Positions 43,902-55,797 of a stretch of 64,000 nt of DNA are shown here, one piece after another (position 1 is the stretch's first letter; each line of letters begins with the position of its first letter). The DNA lies in contig CM022372.1 in NCBI GenBank assembly GCA_011800155.1, positions 2,356,001 to 2,420,000 of the forward strand. The letters run 5' to 3'. Position numbers and translations under genes: made by a program. The notes under the pieces are model-generated. The model was not told the DNA's origin and ran no database searches. It worked only from the letters and a program-made list of their open reading frames with translations. Source of the stretch: Flammulina velutipes (lineage: Eukaryota; Basidiomycota; Agaricomycetes; Agaricales; Physalacriaceae).

Positions 43902-44092
43902 GCCATTGTTAGTTCTGGCAGGAGCTGGTGGAGCAGTGAATAGATCTTTTATATGGTCCGCTGTTTCAATTTCTTTCTTTTGGTTACACTCGGCGACTTC
44001 ACCTCGTTATTGTGGAAAAAGAGAGAAAACATATACATATACATCAGTTGATGGTTTAGTTACTTTAGTAAATATAACTGATCAAACTCAGA

Positions 44093-46288
44093 TTAGAGTA
44101 TCGTTTGGGGAGGAAATATGTTCCTGTCATCCGCAGGAAGTCTGTATTTCCGTATTTTCGAACCCTTTGAGCACCCCCAGAACATCACACTAAACCCGAT
44201 AGCTTTTCCCTTGTTCGCATTTCCCTGATCACTGAAATGGACTTTCCAAGTCCCCAGAGGCGTCTCTCCCCTATAAACAGTTGTAAAGTCAGCAGACAAC
44301 ACTATTAGAGGAGTTGAACCCATACCAATGCTTCAATGTCGAGAACGTCCATCCCCGCAACCCAGTTTTTGCGGTATCGTTCCTCCTCCTCTTCCCTAGC
44401 ACACTGACAATCTCATTGGGACTCTCAAGTTCGACTTCAATGTCACCCCGTTTCGAGTGGGCAACCCAGACCTTGACTTGGACATGCTCGATGGTGTCAA
44501 AATCCATCTCATCCATCATCTCTTCCGTCACTTCTATGGCTCCTGTGACGCCCTCCTTTGAGAGTGGTACCCCACCCGAGAATCGCCCTCTCGCACTCAT
44601 CTTTCCCTTCCCACTGCTCCATATCGTCTTCTTCGCGAATTGATACGGTGGCATCTTGATCAACGTCTGCGGCTTGACGAGTGACCATGTTTTGGCAGCC
44701 TTGACAAACTTGTACGCGTCCAGCACGCCAAAACCATATTTGTAGCTGTATAGGCGCTTCCCGTTGGCTGTGGGCTCCCAAGTCGGCGTGTCTGGGTCTA
44801 CGACTTTCGCGGTCTCCACGCATAGGTATTGTATATCGCGCCACGTAAGGTCCTTCCGTGCTTCTAGCGCCAGGGCGAAGACGCCGGAGGCGCTCGAGAC
44901 AGAGCTGGAGGTCCCCCTAAAATCGCTTGAACATGCGTCGGTGTCGTTGTTGTGTATAGTTGACTAGAAAAGATGATTGTTACAAGACGCCGTGATCGAA
45001 CGAATGAGGTCGACGTACAATTCCTCTTTCTCCGCCTGCATACGCGACAACCATAACCGCTGCGCATGATTCGGAGTAGGGAGAAAGCGTCCCAGAATAC
45101 TCAAGAGCGCCGACAGTGATAGTGTAGATACTGAACATTGATTAGCCAACTGAACGGTTAACAAGAAAGGAGTCTACCTGTTGGCGAAAGCATCATAGTT
45201 GCAATTGTCAATATCCTCCTCGCCGCCGTTGCCAACCGCAAATACGAATATGTTTCCCTTCCCTCTCCTGCCGAAGTTGACTCCCTTCAAAAAGGCTTGC
45301 TGTGTTGTATATTCCGGGTGATTGAGGGTCTTGCCATCGTCCACAGGCCCCAAGCTAGAGCTGTAGATGTCCACGCGATCGTATTTATAATTCAAAGCAA
45401 CAGCCTCGTTGCTGGGTATGACTGGAGTATCTTCGCTCCAGAGACGTATGCCTGCTATTCTCGCATCAAATGCAATACCAACACCACAAACATTATTCCT
45501 AGCTGCCGCAATGACACCAGCGGATTGTGTACCATGGAGGTCTTCCTGGTTCGGGCCTGCTGGATACTTCTTATTATCGACAAAATCGTAAGAGTATGCG
45601 GCGATCTGAACAGGAGTCAGTATGCAGCATATATATGAGATACATAGCGCACATGATTGGGTTTGATGTCACGGTGGTCGGCGGCTAAACCAGTGTCGAC
45701 AACGGATACTACGACGTCCTTTCCAGTAATTCCCAGCCTTTTCCAAACTGGAATGACATTCATCGCGTTTTTGCGGAGGTGCCATTGCTCGGAAAAGCTA
45801 GGATCGCTCGTAACGAACTCCTTTTCGTCTCGCTCTGCTTCTCTTTCCTCGTCATATTGCGCCTCTTCTTTTTCTTCGTCTGGGCTTTCATCTATTGTCC
45901 CCATGCCCGGATCGAGGACCGGAGCTCGAACTACAAGACGGCGAGGTATTTGGCGGGATAGGTGGAGTATAGCGGATGACATGTTTTCTCCCCTGGAAGA
46001 TAGCGTCCTCGATCTTGTCATTCTTGTATGCGCGTCTATAACATGGTCATGGTCTGCCCCCTCGTCTCCCGTGGTTCTCGTCCTAGCCAGCCAGTGGTCT
46101 TCCAGCTCTCCCACCCGTTCAACGATCTCGAGACCAAGAAATTCGACGATTTCATGTAATGGCACGTCCGCAGGATTGTGGTGTAAAACGTAGTATTTGT
46201 GAGTTTCCAGAGTTGCTCTGTGGTATACATCAGAAGATGAAGCTCGAGAGCAAACGACGGTGAGAATCAATAGGAATCGCAGCAGCAT
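44093..46288 (-). CDS. Kexin-like proprotein convertase (subtilisin family S8B), no membrane anchor
   Basis: Five exons (46288-45644, 45605-45178, 45130-45019, 44963-44327, 44270-44093, the fourth ending at 44326) give about 666 aa. Signal peptide MLLRFLLILTVVCSRASS, a prodomain, then the catalytic Asp in VVSVVDTGL, His in DLHGTQSAGV and Ser in FRGTSSSVSSASGVFAL. GPVDDGKTL and AVGNGGEEDI are typical kexin segments. A P-domain follows (KVWVAHSKRGDIEVELESP, GETPLGTWKVHFSD). Kexins cut secretory precursors after dibasic sites in the late Golgi. Here SLGP stands where SWGP is usual, and the protein stops soon after the P-domain without the transmembrane and cytosolic tail of Kex2, so it may be secreted. 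Confidence 0.88.
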
Positions 46289-47329
46289 GGATAAGTTGTT
46301 GGTCGACGATTGAGATCTGGGTGGTTATATCTCGAAGGCCATGGGGATGATGAAACGGAGCCCATGGCAGCAGAGACCGCCTAGTACAACGAAGGCAGTT
46401 CTATGGCAATGGTGTCTCCCGGAAGCGTTTCGGTCAAATTTGCGAACATTAAAGTTGAGACTACGCATTCCTGGAAGTAACTTCAGAAACGGCACCAATG
46501 AGTTATGTCAAAACGCACGCTTGAGTTAGACATTGGCATCGCTGCATTGATGAGACTCTATCAACATTGAATGATGCTTGGATCTTCAATTGTGCGTCGG
46601 CATGCCGACGGGGGCGCATGATGGATACCCTGATGCATTGAAAATTGAGCTGGAGTATTGGAGAAGGGTAGAAAAATGTGACGCACTGAACGGTTCAGAT
46701 CAAAGGACGTCTGAGTACGAAAACCCAATAGTGAGTAGGTGATGAGCGCTGTAACATTGACTGATCCGCCTACCAAACTAGTACTACAGTCCTCGCAGTC
46801 GCCTGCTGATTGAGTAGGTACAACTATTAAGACGTCCGAGGTAGTCGCGCAAATTCACCAATTCATGGGAACAGTACGTGCTCCCTTACAGCCACCGGGA
46901 GTATTCGTCCGTGGTACTAGTAGCGATGCCTCCAAGGTCATGCATGACCATCGCGCGCATCCCATCAACAAGGTACGATTTGTGATCTCCACAACTAGAG
47001 GAAGAATATGTCAGCACCGGCGAGTAGCAAGAATGTACACTTACGCGTATGATAGGGACTCCATCGCGCTAGACATACCAAATGAATCGGAGACACCGCC
47101 AGACCAGGGTACTTCGTCCCACAGCGCTGCAGCCTCCGCTCTGTCTGGCACTTCGTCGAGTACTGGACCCAGTCATAGATTCTGGCCAAGACGCGGAAAC
47201 CTGTCGTCCTCCCGTGTCAAAGTCACCGTCGCTGTCACTGTCGTCGGAATGGCAGTACTTCATCCACTCCTCAGGATCCTCCTCGTCCCCATGCCCAAAG
47301 TCGTGTCTCCGCAAATTTTTTCGGCAGCA
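46289..47329. other. Intergenic, coding-like fragments only
   Basis: Upstream region of the protease gene, then minus-strand pieces (for example VPDRAEAAALWDEVPWSGG near 47080-47160) that look like remnants of a gene but do not join into a model. Confidence 0.35.
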
Positions 47330-48483
47330 TTATCCAGATTTGCTCCTGCGAGGATGAATCCATCTTGTCTCTGGAAGCTCTTTCGGTACTTTCGTCCCTT
47401 TGATGACTTCGTCGAGCTATTCCCGAGCATCGTCTAGATCAGGAGAGACAGTGCCGAGTTCATCCCATACATCCTGTCGTGCGGCTAGCAGCCCGATTCG
47501 AAAGGTCGACCTCCCCGCATGGGGTGGATTCCTGCTTGGATAGGTAGCGAGTGGCTTCGCGGGAGCAGGCATTGTCGTAGAGTCTACATTGCTTCACCGT
47601 GGACATGATATCCTCCGTCAGCTAGTTGTGTTCGAATATCTCAGGGCATCGAATGGTGTTATTGGTGACCAGCCTTCTTTGAAAAAGTTTTTGCGAACGG
47701 TATCAAGGAGAGTGAGCTTGAGGGTAGGCGTAACAATAACGCGGTGCGATCCTTGGGTTTTCCAAAAATTCTGACATCTGGGTGCCGTCGCGGATGGTAA
47801 CAAGGCGATTCGACGATCCGTGGATTTCGGTAGTCCAATGCTTGTCCCAAAATCTGCAGCTCGAGGAATTTGTTCCATCTGACGAAGGGTAAGCAATGTG
47901 GTATAGCTAGATTCGAGCCCAGATACACCTTACCGTCTTGTTCTGGTGCACAGAGAATATCGAAGACATCGTCGAGAATGTCAAATCGTTCCAGGTCATC
48001 CAGTATGTCCTCTGTTGGATAGTCCTCCATTTCACACTGCACGAGCAGCTCTCGCCGTGCTTGATATCGGTGAAGCCAGTCCTGATCTGAAGTTAGTTGG
48101 TACAACATAGCAACACGTACTACTCACCTGCTGTAGCATTGATTCAAGCTCTTGAGTGTTCGCGAGCATAAATCCCAACGAGAGTGAACGACATCCAGAT
48201 CGGCTCCCGTGGTCCGACAATATCTCCTCTACTATTTCTTGAATAAAGTCTCTTTGCTCCTCGTATCCGTTGGGGTAGGCGCTGTCACAGCTGTGCCGTA
48301 GCTCTTTCTAAGATAGGCTGGAGTTCGGTCTTGTGCATTGCGAGGTCGGCCAATTTCGCGGATATCTTCTTTGAGAGTGAATTTAATCGTTCTAGAGGTG
48401 GCACAAACTCTGTGAGTGGTCAGGCTGGATTTGCGCTGTCTCTTAGTTGGAGGAGCGATTGGGTCGGTGAAGGGAGAAGACAA
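47330..48483 (-). pseudogene. Decayed paralog of the gene at 48728-50051
   Basis: In changing frames it follows the neighbour: basic start with the ATG replaced by TTG (SSPFTDPIAPPTKRQR), then RRELLVQCEMEDYPTEDILD, FWDKHWTTEIHGSSNRLV, VIVTPTLKLTLLDTVRKN, ATRYLSKQEST and DVWDELGTVSPDLDDARE, where the next codon is TAG instead of the Trp of the paralog. At least two frameshifts and stops make it non-functional. Confidence 0.75.
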
Positions 48484-48727
48484 AGGCTATCTACGCACGT
48501 GAGCGTGAGCCGGGTCCAACCGGTTTGTGGCGTTACCCCAAATATCGCTCATTCACCAAAGAGAATCTGTAGTGGCCTGGTTCAAGCCGAGCGCGACGTA
48601 GCCCGCGCTCCAAGGTGTATTAAATTCCGGACACGCGTCAATGAGATTAAGTACATATAATATATATTGTAACTACTATAGTAACATGTAATGTAAGTTC
48701 GTACAAAGCACAACGAAAGAAAGGGCT

Positions 48728-50051
48728 CTATGTTTCTCGGTGAGCCCCTTGACCTCTGTCGACAATCTTGGCCTCTCTCTTGCTGATATACATTCGTTTT
48801 GCTCGAAGGAGCTCTTTCGGAGTCTCTGTCTGATCAAAGACTTCATCGAGCCACTCACGAGCATCTTCCAAGTCAGGGAAGACAGTGTCAAGTTGGTCCC
48901 AAACGTACGGGCGCGTGTCCAGCAATGTGTTCTTGAGAAGATTGAGGCCTGCCTCCCGATACGTTGTGGATTCCTGTGCGGAGAGGTAGCGGATTGCTGC
49001 CCTGCGATTATACTCGTCATTTAGTTTATCTTGTTCCACCATAAACATGATATCATCCGACAACGAGTTTTGTTGGAAGATGTTCAGCGCATCGGCCGAC
49101 GTTATCGAAGGCCATTTTTGGAATATATTCTTGCGAACGGCATTGACTAGGACGGGTCGGAGGGTGGGTGTGACAAGGACTTCGTGTAAATTCAAAGAAG
49201 GTTCCTCCAGAAAATCAGCCAGCAGGGCGGCGTGGCGGTTGGCGACAAGGCGACTTGACGCTTCGTGCATTTCGGGAGTCCAATGCTTGTCCCAGAATTT
49301 GGTACCGTCGTAATTTTCATCTGACAAAAGTATTATAATACGGAATGAAGGTGTCAAGTAGCGCCTTACCGTCCTCTTGTCCTGGCACGCGAAGTATGTC
49401 AAAGACATTGTTGATAATGTCGAATCGCTCCTGGTCATCCAATATTCCCTTCGTGGGATGTCCTTCCATTTCGCAGTACACGAGCAGCTCTCGCCATGCC
49501 CATACGAGGGCGTAAGTGATGTCAAGCCATTTTTCCTCATATACGATTCTCCCTCCCTTATCCTTGATACATACGGCTGGACTTGCATCGGTAAAGTCGG
49601 ACCTATTCTAGTAATTAGTCAACGCCACTCACAAAAGGCATACTACGCACGTGCTGCCACAATCGGCCATGCGTTCTGAGGTTCGAGAGCAAAACTGCAA
49701 GCACGAATGAACGACATCCAAGTTCGCTCCTAGTAAAGAGATTGAGTGGCGCGACATAAGATTCCAGATCTTGTTGAGCCAGAGGGCAATTTCGTCGATG
49801 ATTTCGTTCATGTATTGTCCTTCATTTTCGTAATCATCAAAGTGGGCGAGACAACTGTACTCCAGGTCCCGCACAGTATCGTTGATCTCGCGTGTACGCC
49901 TTGCAAAGCCTGACAACTTCAAAGATTCCTTCTTTGACAATCGTTGTGGCCGTTCTGGCGAGTGCGGTGGTGCAAAGAGTGCGATATCGGAAGCAGTAGC
50001 ACTATTTGTGCGCAGCCGCTTGAACGGAGGAGCGAGCAGGTCGGTGGACAT
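48728..50051 (-). CDS. Hypothetical protein with intact paralog structure
   Basis: Three exons (50051-49644, 49607-49370, 49320-48728) sum exactly to 412 aa. Start MSTDLLAPPFKRLRTNSATA has a nuclear-localisation-like KRLR. The rest is mainly helical: WRELLVYCEMEGHPTKGILD, FWDKHWTPEMHEASSRLVAN, LRPVLVNAVRKNIFQKWPSI and DQLDTVFPDLEDAREWLDEV. I do not recognise a domain. The presence of a decayed tandem copy next door shows a small local family. It is flanked by tRNA-Leu. Confidence 0.6.
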
Positions 50052-50134
50052 GATGGAGAGAAGACAAAGACGATATAGGCACGTGAGCGTGAACCATCTT
50101 AGTCTGGGTGGCGTCGATCACGGTACCGATTCCT

Positions 50135-50168
50135 GGTAAGATGGCCGAGCGGTCCAAGGCGTGTGACT
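50135..50168 (+). pseudogene. 5' fragment of tRNA-Leu(CAA)
   Basis: The 34 bases ggtaagatggccgagcggtc caaggcgtgtgact are identical to the 5' end of the tRNA at 50465 and stop before the anticodon. The downstream half is missing. The fragment lies 330 bp upstream in the same orientation. Confidence 0.8.
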
Positions 50169-50464
50169 TCGCACGTTGGCTGGTGGTTTGGTTTTAATTA
50201 ATCTTTATATCTGGCAGATATTGTCACTTACTGATATCCAAAAGAGTCCACAGTAGATACAGCTCTAGAATTACATTATTTGAATAAATGGTACAAGGCC
50301 AAGAGTCAGTGGACTTGGGGTTTGCAATTTTACAGTTGGATGCTCCCAAATGTTGGTGTTTGCCAGTTTTCGTCTGTGAGTTTAGTGTTGGAAAACTGGA
50401 AAGATTCTTAGAGCCTAAACAACCTGGGAGGAGGTATTGGCAGCTCTGTATGCCATCCAATCAC

Positions 50465-50589
50465 GGTAAGATGGCCGAGCGGTCCAAGGCGTGTGACTCA
50501 AGTTTCAGCTTGCTTAAGCAAGCGAACTTGCCTCAGTAGAGGTTTCTCATCTGTGTATGCAGGCGGGGGTTCGAATCCCCCTCTTATCA
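50465..50589 (+). tRNA. tRNA-Leu(CAA) with intron
   Basis: Acceptor ggtaaga pairs with tcttatc (one G-U). The D arm is a leucine-type gccgagcggtccaaggc. The anticodon loop is ctcaag-t with anticodon CAA. An intron of about 41 nt follows base 37 and contains the perfect hairpin gcttgcttaagcaagc. The T arm is gggggttcgaatccccc. A long variable arm fits leucine. A tttt terminator follows. Confidence 0.85.
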
Positions 50590-51078
50590 ATGTTTTGCTC
50601 GTCGTTCATCCGAGTTGACTGATCACACCATATCTGTACATACATTTCAACGAGCTTGTACTTCTTTTAGTATGAGTTCGATCACCTTGTTGGAGACAGG
50701 TAGAGGGCCATGTTCCTGGAGCCTTTGTTATGGCACTCTCATACGGGAGGAATACCGATGGTGGTATAATGAAGGGGTGCCGGCCAACATAACTGACGAG
50801 ATGTTCCTGGTCGAGACAAACTGAACTGCGAGATACTCAATGATGTGAATGTGCATCGAGAGCTAACGATTACCGAGGTAGAGCCGTTCACTGCCTCCAG
50901 AGTACGTTAGTGGCGGTGGTAGCGGCAAGTCAAGAGTATATCATTCAAGTATGTGTCATGACACTGACGGACCTAGTCTCCCTAAGGCATACTCTATACC
51001 TTCGGCTCATGGCCTATGAAGCTCCTAAGCGCTTATAAAAAGAATGAGTACGACAAAATAGCGATGCGGGCTCCATAA
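50590..51078. other. Spacer between the tRNA genes
   Basis: No gene that I can support. Confidence 0.5.
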
Positions 51079-51167
51079 TGACAACTGTGAGGTTCGAACT
51101 CACGCCCCGGAGGACTGGATGTAGAATTGCCTAATTCCAGCGCCTTAGACCACTCGGCCAAGTTGCC
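51079..51167 (-). tRNA. tRNA-Leu(UAG) with short intron
   Basis: Minus strand: acceptor ggcaact pairs with agttgtc, D arm ggccgagtggtctaaggc, anticodon stem ctgga/tccag with anticodon TAG, an intron of about 9-10 nt after base 37, T arm gtgagttcgaacctcac. The long variable arm is leucine-type. Confidence 0.85.
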
Positions 51168-51440
51168 ATACACCCACGGTCTGTGTGACTGCCCTCAGCC
51201 GGTGGAGGATTTTTCCATCATTCTCGCGTTCACCATTAATCAGTGTGGATGCCACAAAAAAATGTTTGAATGGGGAACATTGGAGAAAAGTCAAAGGCCA
51301 TGGGCGTTCCACTAATAGTAAAGATAACAAAGTGCCACATATCCGTGACCATATTCAGCATGTGCAGTGGCATGCAGCAGCAATAGAGGGGAATTCACCG
51401 TGAAAGTACATCACCTAAATAGTTTAAGTCATCGCCCTTC

Positions 51441-53539
51441 TCATGAATTACGACTCGGCGACTTCCAATCTTTCAGCCACTCCATCACGAATGTTATCAT
51501 CTCTCCATGTATCTTCCTAATCTCCTCCGGCTCCTGGCTCAACTCGAGATACCCCCACTCATCATAATGATGAACACCACCTACCAAATCTATGAGTTTT
51601 CTCCATCCGAACCCCGCAAGTGCATACTCACCAGGTATCACCTTGAACGGTTGTGGAATCGTATCCGCACGATCGTTCGCGTAATCACTGTGCGGCGTAA
51701 CAGGTCGCCAAGGATCAACTACGACGCAGTCAGTATAGACAGCTACAAAACCCATAAGTAAACACCCGTACCTTCCCCGTCGATAATCGCTAGCCTATCA
51801 GCCGCAATGTCGTAGTCTCCCAAATCGTTTACCGCAGACACATTCGGCATCGAAGGTACCTTGAAGTGTTTTCCAGGAGGATACGCCTATCACCAGACCG
51901 AGATGAGCCATAGGATAGGGAATATATTGAAACCGTACCTGCTTGCATATCTTTGACTCATACCCAAGGGTGATGTGCTTGGACACGATACTGGGATGAT
52001 CCCGGTCTAGTGGGGCAGTCATAAAGTATCCCCACTGCGTGCAGACTTGGAACAGCCAAAGACGCCACTCCTGATCCAAACCAGTGTCCCAGTATTTTCT
52101 GTCGTCGTAGGTACCAAAGCACTATGAGAAGTGGTGAGTGTCTGGGTGCCGTTGGACGATAGAAACATTTACATCCTCCTGAGTCATGCCCTCTGGACAG
52201 GTCGGGACAACGTTCTGTGCGTGTTTAGCTAGCGTACTTTCAACACGGACGACGGACAAACCTCTTTGATCCATTTAGCGTAGTTCAAGACGGCAAAGTC
52301 GAGGGACAGTCCATCATGGAAGTGCACCAGCCGTCCGGGGTGTTCGTACTCTAGTTCATCGACTACGTTGCTCACACCAAAGGGAGGCTTCGACAATGCG
52401 GAACAGAAATCGTCGAATCCAGTGCTTCCATACGCGGGGTCCCAGCACTTTGCCTGCCAGTACCCTAACGGGGTCTATGGAAGGTCAATATACAGAAAGG
52501 AATCACGTATTCCAACGGACCTCGAGCAAAGACGCAAAATCATCGTCGTGTTCCAAATCCCCCAGGCCAAACAGTTTCTTGAGCGAATGTTTCAACTTTC
52601 CATTGTCCAAAATCTTGTCGACGGTCTTGATGGTGTTTTGGATGTGTTTGACGCACTTCTCCTCGGCTGCCTGGCGAATGAGGTCGTAGTATTCCCAATA
52701 CACGATTGTCGCGTGTGTTACACCGCTCGAAGCGATTGCGCCGTAGACCAGGTCGGGGTATAGAACTCGCATGTGCGCTGCGCGCGCGCCAGCATAAGAA
52801 CCTCCGTAGTAAATCCAAGGCGTCCCAGGTGCAGTGAGGTCTTCCTCTATACCAGAGGATGAGAAATTGACGTGGGACATGAAGTTGGCGCTGTCGGCCG
52901 CGGCCTGTTCGTTGGTTAGGAATCTATATGGACGTCGTATAAAATCAAAGGGCACGTAGGATGTTATACAACTCACCTCAGCGAGTCGGTGGTCAGGTTC
53001 TGGACAGCGATAGATTCCCCTAAAGCAGATAAGTAATAGTTCTGTGGGCTGACATGCATGTTCGCCCACCGTAGTAGCGATGCTCGAGGACAACCCCGAC
53101 GCCGCCTGTCGCGCGCGCTAATATCTCCACGATGCCGGTGTCAAGGAATGGAATACGATTCTGGAGAGTATGTCGATCAACGCGCCAGGTAGAGAGAGAG
53201 AGAGAGACGCACCTCCCCGCTCGTCTCACCTCCGTCGAGTACAATGACTGGCCCTCCGACACCTGGCTGATAGTGACGGGTGTTCACCCAGTATCGTTGT
53301 CCAAAGGTATCCTGAATGCCTTTGTCAAAATGATCCAGAGGCTGCTCGAACCATTGCGGGGAGAATTCCGCGCTGTTCAAGATGTTGAATGGGACGCTGT
53401 CTTGAAGAGTTAGGCTGCCGGACCGAGGCCGAGAATTAAGCTGCTCTAGACGCCACAAATTAACGTCCTGCGGTCCATTTACGCGTCGAGAAGCAACGTG
53501 TAGAACCGTAACACCGACGGCCAGTGCGAAAAGCAACAT
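51441..53539 (-). CDS. Serine carboxypeptidase of family S28 (Pro-X carboxypeptidase-like)
   Basis: Many short introns split the gene, with eight or more exons. Start MLLFALAVGVTVLHVAS is a signal peptide. Family marks in order: FEQPLDHFD, GGPVIVLDGGE, VVLEHRYYGES, FLTNEQAAADSANF, the nucleophile elbow YYGGSYAGARAA (Ser), then VDPWRPVTPHSD (Asp region) and GGVHHYDEWG (His) near the end. S28 enzymes remove C-terminal or dipeptide units next to proline at acidic pH, usually secreted or lysosomal. All three catalytic positions are present, so it is probably active. One intron contains a GA microsatellite. Confidence 0.88.
53191..53207. repeat. GA dinucleotide microsatellite
   Basis: agagagagagagagaga inside an intron of the S28 peptidase gene, just past the donor site of exon 1. 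Confidence 0.8.
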
Positions 53540-54106
53540 GGTGGTTGTGAACTCGGAGTGATGCAGTTGTGCACCGCCACTGATCGCGGTGGCGTACAAA
53601 TTCACCTGATGGCTGGCCATATACTTACAGGAATTGCTCGATATATGGCTAATAATAGCAAGTTTACAGCTAAACCTGACCGTCCTCGTAGGTATCCAGT
53701 AGCCACGAGTTTCCAGGACTCGGGAATTATGCATCAACTGCTTGTGGCGTAATTTTAGGCAATGATTGAAGAGAAGTTACTCTCTTCAAAGGCATGCAAG
53801 TCAGAGTTTACTTTTGCATTCACCAATGGAAGAGGTGTATTCTTGATCAATGCCACCACCATTACCAATTCTCCATTCTTCTGCGCCATTACCAAGTCAT
53901 GCAATTGATCGGTTTCTTCCAATTGCACAGTCCCCGTACTTCAAGTTATGAATATGCGTTATGAATAGCAGTATACCGGGCGAGTACGGTGAGAGTATAG
54001 CGATGAAATAATTGGTACTAAGCGTGAAACGTCTTACCTCTGTTCCGTCTTCACCGCAGACTTACATTATCTTGTTGGGTAAGACTGTGGTGCAACAGTG
54101 AAATTA
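53540..54106. other. Intergenic, no gene seen
   Basis: Upstream region of the S28 gene and 3' flank of the polymerase-like gene. 53820-53935 has a repeated caccaatgg / caccattacca phrase. Nothing coding. Confidence 0.45.
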
Positions 54107-55797
54107 TTATTTAAGGCCAAACAGTATCTTATCCTGCTCCAGAGCCTCCTTCGACATTCTCCCTCTCCCGCGCGTCACTACTGGTCTGTACTCGTTCGCA
54201 ATCTTCCTCTTCAGCTCCTTGTGCACAATGAACGAGAAATTCCTACGCTCTGGAGGCACATACTCCATCCCAAGATGCTCCATGACCGCCTCTTCGGTGA
54301 GAAAATCCGAGCCATCCTTGGGGCGGACCATGACCCACTGTCCCGTTGGCCGAACGACTCGCTTCGGTGGCCGCCCACACCTCATCTTCATCGGCACCTC
54401 CACAGGAATCTGCGTCTTCCACTCCCAGAGCCCATACTCGTTCAGCATCAGTCCACATTTCCTCGCCTGGTTCTGCAGGTGCTGCCAAAAGGTCCGGTCT
54501 CCAGTCATGGCAAGAAGCGCCGTCCCTCTACTACCCCAAGGCGCCAACACCACATCCAGCTGCCTATAGACAGCGTCAGATCCCATTCCCATGCGAATGA
54601 TACCGAGGTAACGGCACGCGCTCTCGCGTAGACTGTCAATCGCAAGACTGTGGCGCCGTAGGGCTGGAATGACGCTGGAAAGAAGTGGAGACACTAGCAT
54701 GCGCGACCTCAGCTCCCAGTAGTCGTAGAATAGCAAGTCCTTCCTGCCGGCACGACCAGAGCTGGCGGGCAAGGTTGATGACTCGGTAGGCGGTATTGGC
54801 GCAGGAGTAGGGATACTGTTAAAGTGCGGGCTGAACAGGAGGATGTCGATGCGTTCTGAAAGAGGAAAGTTGCGACGGTGTGGGCCGACGCTGTGTACCT
54901 CCCAGTCGCCTGCCTTGCTGAGGTAGGATTTATAGAGGTGAGGTATGTGGGTGTACTTTTCCGCCTGGGCACGGTATTGCATATCCTCCGTCGCGAGTAT
55001 TTTGGCGATGCGTTCACGGACGAGGTCGGATTCTTCACGAGAAACAGCAATTTTAGTGTGGTTGTAATATGTTAAGGAGATCTTCTGGCGAGGGCTGAGA
55101 CGCGACTGGAGTTCAGGGGACTGGTTGAGGTGGTCGACACCCTTGCATCCCAGATCGACGAGTTCTTGGGCTTTAATTATGCTAGCAGGAATGTGAGGTG
55201 GGATTGACATAATACAATGAATAACTCACCCAATCCAGGGAACACGCGCAATTTCAGAGACGGTAGCAGCCTTTGCCAGTTCGACCTGGGTAAGTTCTTT
55301 CTTCTTTTTCTTAGGAGTTTTCGGCGGCTTCCCATGCTTGTCGGACGCGGCACGTCTCTTTTCTTGTAGAGCCTGGTGAGCTTCTTCGCCCTTCCACGTT
55401 CCCTCAACCACGCTTCGTATTCGTTGTCGGATGCCTTCTCCGACGCCTGCCATTAGCGTAAGGCGCTCGTCGTTGGCATCCACCCGTGTATCCAGCGCCG
55501 CTACTTGGGCGTACGCGGATTGGAAAAATCGCAGCTTGTAGGCGTTCGTCGTATGATGGTGCCGGCCTGTAAAGAATAGTGTATTATCACCTGTAACATA
55601 GCCGCCTTCCCACGCAATAAACACGTACATTCGGCCAGCATTCGCAGAACATCTTCGTTCGGGCCGTCAGTAATAGGTTTCGGCGTCGGGGTTACTGTTG
55701 CAGTCGACAGCGCCCTTCGACATAGCGCACCCGACGAAACCGCATTCCGACAGTCAGAGTAAGAGTGAAAGCAACGAACGCGAAGGCATGCCAACAT
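54107..55797 (-). CDS. Mitochondrially targeted DNA polymerase family X-like protein, catalytic Asp lost
   Basis: Three exons (55797-55629, 55566-55230, 55181-54107) sum exactly to 526 aa. The start MLACLRVRCFHSYSDCRNAV, rich in Arg, Ser and Ala, looks like a mitochondrial presequence. An 8-kDa-like helical domain follows (AYKLRFFQSAYAQVAALDTR, GVGEGIRQRIRSVVEGT), then a helix-hairpin part (KAQELVDLGCKGVDHLNQ) and the palm and thumb: VGPHRRNFPLSERIDILLF, YRQLDVVLAPW, ALLAMTGDRTFWQHLQNQAR and LTEEAVMEHLGMEYVPP. Against the pol beta motif GSFRRGAESSGDMDVLL the first metal-binding Asp is Arg (ERID), while the second and third Asp remain. Base-excision repair gap filling is the family role, but this protein may be inactive. 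Confidence 0.75.

Noticed and set aside
45657..46193. Plus-strand gene opposite the kexin prodomain
   Set aside because: Antisense shadow of an exon with clear catalytic motifs on the minus strand.
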